Below are positions 62,613 to 64,000 of a stretch of 64,000 nucleotides of DNA, piece by piece. Origin of the DNA: Devosia yakushimensis (GTDB lineage: Bacteria; Pseudomonadota; Alphaproteobacteria; Rhizobiales; Devosiaceae). The notes under the pieces were generated by a model that was not told the DNA's origin, ran no database searches, and saw nothing but the letters and a program-made list of their open reading frames with translations. The translations under genes were made by a program, and so were the position numbers. The stretch is taken from the NCBI RefSeq assembly GCF_030159855.1, contig NZ_BSNG01000004.1, positions 1 to 64,000 of the forward strand, given 5' to 3'. The first letter of the stretch is position 1; every line of letters starts with the position of its first letter.

Positions 62613-63146
62613 TTAGCTGTTGTCGCCAGACTTCATGCGAACGGCCACCGGCTCGAGCGCACCCAAATAATTGCCCAGATCGCGCTGCACGCGTTCGACC
62701 GCGCGCTGCGCCAGGTCGGGCGATTGCTGCACGAGCTTGAGAAAAGCCTGGCGTGGCACGAACAGCGCCTGGCAATCGGTGACGGCGGTGATGGTGATCG
62801 GGCGCGGCTTGGACAGAATCAGCGCCATGGCGGAGACCACACTGCCCGGCTCGGACATCGCATAAGGCTTGCCCGCCGCCGGCCCCTCGGGCTTGGCTCG
62901 CAGCGTCCCCGAAATCAGCACGAAGGCGCCAAGCGGCACGTCGCCGGCTTTGTACAGCACGGCATCGGCGTCGAAATAGCGGACGTCGCCGGCAAACGCC
63001 AGCATCCGCCTTTGCTCGTCATCGCAAATATCGAAGAATTCGGCCCTGGCCAGAACCTCAGCCGCGTCGTCCCTGATCATAAGCCCCAGTCCAGATGCAA
63101 GACTGTCCGCACCTGGAGGAGCGGACAGGTTCATCCTATAAGGCAT
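62613..63146 (-). CDS. cyclic nucleotide-binding domain protein
   Basis: A 177-residue protein with a single cNMP-binding domain at about residues 30-150 (FFDICDDEQRRMLAFAGDVR, LYKAGDVPLGAFVLISGTLR, AMSEPGSVVSAMALI). There is no helix-turn-helix, so it is not a CRP-type regulator by itself. The phosphate-binding cassette is not clearly conserved, so ligand binding is unproven. The start may be the ATG at 63146 or the one at 63134. It is downstream of the response regulator gene on the same strand. Confidence 0.85.
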   Translation of the reverse strand: MPYRMNLSAPPGADSLASGLGLMIRDDAAEVLARAEFFDICDDEQRRMLAFAGDVRYFDADAVLYKAGDVPLGAFVLISGTLRAKPEGPAAGKPYAMSEPGSVVSAMALILSKPRPITITAVTDCQALFVPRQAFLKLVQQSPDLAQRAVERVQRDLGNYLGALEPVAVRMKSGDNS

Positions 63147-63188
63147 TTTGCTTCGATTTGTACCCGATTTCCGAATCGGGCGTCCGGC

Positions 63189-63872
63189 CTAGGGCACGAG
63201 GCGATAGCCACCCTCTTCGGTGACCAGCAGCCGGGCATTGGACGGATCGCGCTCGATCTTCTGCCGCAGCCGGTAGATATGGGTTTCGAGCGTATGGGTG
63301 GTGACCCGGTTATTATAGCCCCAAACCTCCTTGAGCAGCACGTCGCGCGTAATGGTCTTGGGGCCCTGGCGGTAGAGGAATTTAAGGATGGAGGTTTCCT
63401 TGTCGGTCAACCGCACCTTGCCACCATCATTGGCTTCGAGGAGCTTCGCCGATGGCTGGAAGCTATAAGGCCCGATGGTAAAGACCACATCCTCGCTCTG
63501 GTCGTGCTGGCGTAGCGCGGCGTTGATTCGCGCCAGCAGCACCGGAAAGCGGAACGGCTTGGTCAGATAGTCATTGGCCCCCGATTCAAGGCCCTGAATC
63601 TGGTCGGCATCGCTATCATGCCCGGTCAGCATCAGGATCGGGCTTTTATAGCCTTCGGTCCGCAGCACCTTGACGGCGTCGCGTCCATCCATGTCGGGCA
63701 GACCGACATCGAGGATCATCAGATCGATATTGTTTTCCCGCGTGGCCTTGAGCGCGTCATTGGCAGTGCCAGCCTGGAGAATGTCGAACTCATTATGCGT
63801 TTCGAGCTGTTCGACCAGGGTCTGCCGCAGATCGGTGTCATCATCCACCAGCAGAATGCGTCGCTTGTTCAT
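63189..63872 (-). CDS. cenR: OmpR-family response regulator, CenR-like
   Basis: A 227-residue two-component regulator. The receiver has the acidic pocket VDDDTD, phospho-acceptor Asp55 (in LMILDVGLPDMDGRDAVKVL), Thr83 and Lys105 (YLTKPFRFP). The C-terminal OmpR winged helix (residues 130-226) contains RDVLLKEVWGYNNRVTTHTL and ends EEGGYRLVP. These match CenR/CzcR-type envelope regulators of Caulobacter and Brucella by recognition. GGAG precedes the ATG at 63872. The cognate kinase is not in the window. Confidence 0.85.
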   Translation of the reverse strand: MNKRRILLVDDDTDLRQTLVEQLETHNEFDILQAGTANDALKATRENNIDLMILDVGLPDMDGRDAVKVLRTEGYKSPILMLTGHDSDADQIQGLESGANDYLTKPFRFPVLLARINAALRQHDQSEDVVFTIGPYSFQPSAKLLEANDGGKVRLTDKETSILKFLYRQGPKTITRDVLLKEVWGYNNRVTTHTLETHIYRLRQKIERDPSNARLLVTEEGGYRLVP

Positions 63873-64000
63873 TGTTTTCTCCGGGTTTTTGGCGCTTTGC
63901 CCGATCAAGGGTCACACTATTGCGACCGGTTTTTGTTCAACCAATCACAACGGCGTTACGTGAGGGCAGGAACGACCGAGGAGCGGTAAAAGTTGCAGTG

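Overview
The window reads as about 64 kb of chromosome from a high-GC alphaproteobacterium of the order Hyphomicrobiales (Rhizobiales). A Devosia-like or related genus is my best guess, by inference from gene content. Pointers are an imuA-imuB-dnaE2 cassette behind a GTTC-N7-GTTC LexA box, two IalB-type secreted proteins, families common in this order (DUF930, DUF1674, DUF2794), a CenR-like response regulator, and the acnA/ccmABCDG and rimM-trmD-rplS neighbourhoods. No rRNA, CRISPR array, insertion sequence or prophage is visible. Most of the window is ordinary housekeeping chromosome.

Layout. 1-10 kb: the 3' end of hemY, tRNA-Thr(CGT), a membrane GGDEF-EAL protein, phhB, then the SOS mutagenesis cassette dnaE2/imuB/imuA on the minus strand. 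10-17 kb: a TerB-like gene, a periplasmic protein, soluble pyrophosphatase, a DUF2314 protein, a CPT-like kinase coupled to a class-C serine hydrolase, cytochrome b561 divergent from a MarR regulator, and a RibD-like reductase. 17-18.7 kb: an intergenic stretch with repeats and an orphan, less GC-rich gene with a PD-(D/E)XK-like motif. 18.7-30 kb: hppA, DUF167 and YggT genes, a DedA protein, typA, a VOC protein with an ECF-like sigma factor, a PAS-PAS-GGDEF-EAL protein and argG. 30-41 kb: an Lrp regulator, a LysE exporter, rlmJ, a PIN/antitoxin pair, small GNAT, VOC and kinase genes, rlmN, two IalB paralogues, thpR, a BI-1 family protein, DUF2794 and DUF1223 proteins, and a candidate structured RNA. 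41-50 kb: acnA divergent from ccmABCDG plus an ankyrin gene, DUF1674, htpX and rsmB. 50-64 kb: a heparinase-like gene, purH, a flippase/ATP-grasp pair, leuC, a zincin, rimM-trmD-rplS, xthA, a DUF930 protein, a cyclic-nucleotide-binding protein and a CenR-like response regulator.

How the genes work together. dnaE2, imuB and imuA form a LexA-controlled translesion cassette. ccmABCDG supplies heme export and thiol reduction for cytochrome c maturation. rimM, trmD, rplS, rlmJ, rlmN and rsmB serve ribosome and tRNA maturation. Soluble Ppa and the membrane HppA dispose of pyrophosphate by two routes. Two GGDEF-EAL proteins imply local cyclic-di-GMP signalling. Two families of short inverted repeats are scattered between genes (17.2, 26.2, 33.9 and 35.4 kb; and 12.7, 17.4, 21.1, 24.9 and 30.6 kb).

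The stretches least explained by known systems are the orphan nuclease-like gene at 17.5-18.7 kb, the flippase/ATP-grasp pair at 54-56.6 kb, and the plus-strand hairpin plus terminator at 40.4-40.56 kb with no gene to terminate.
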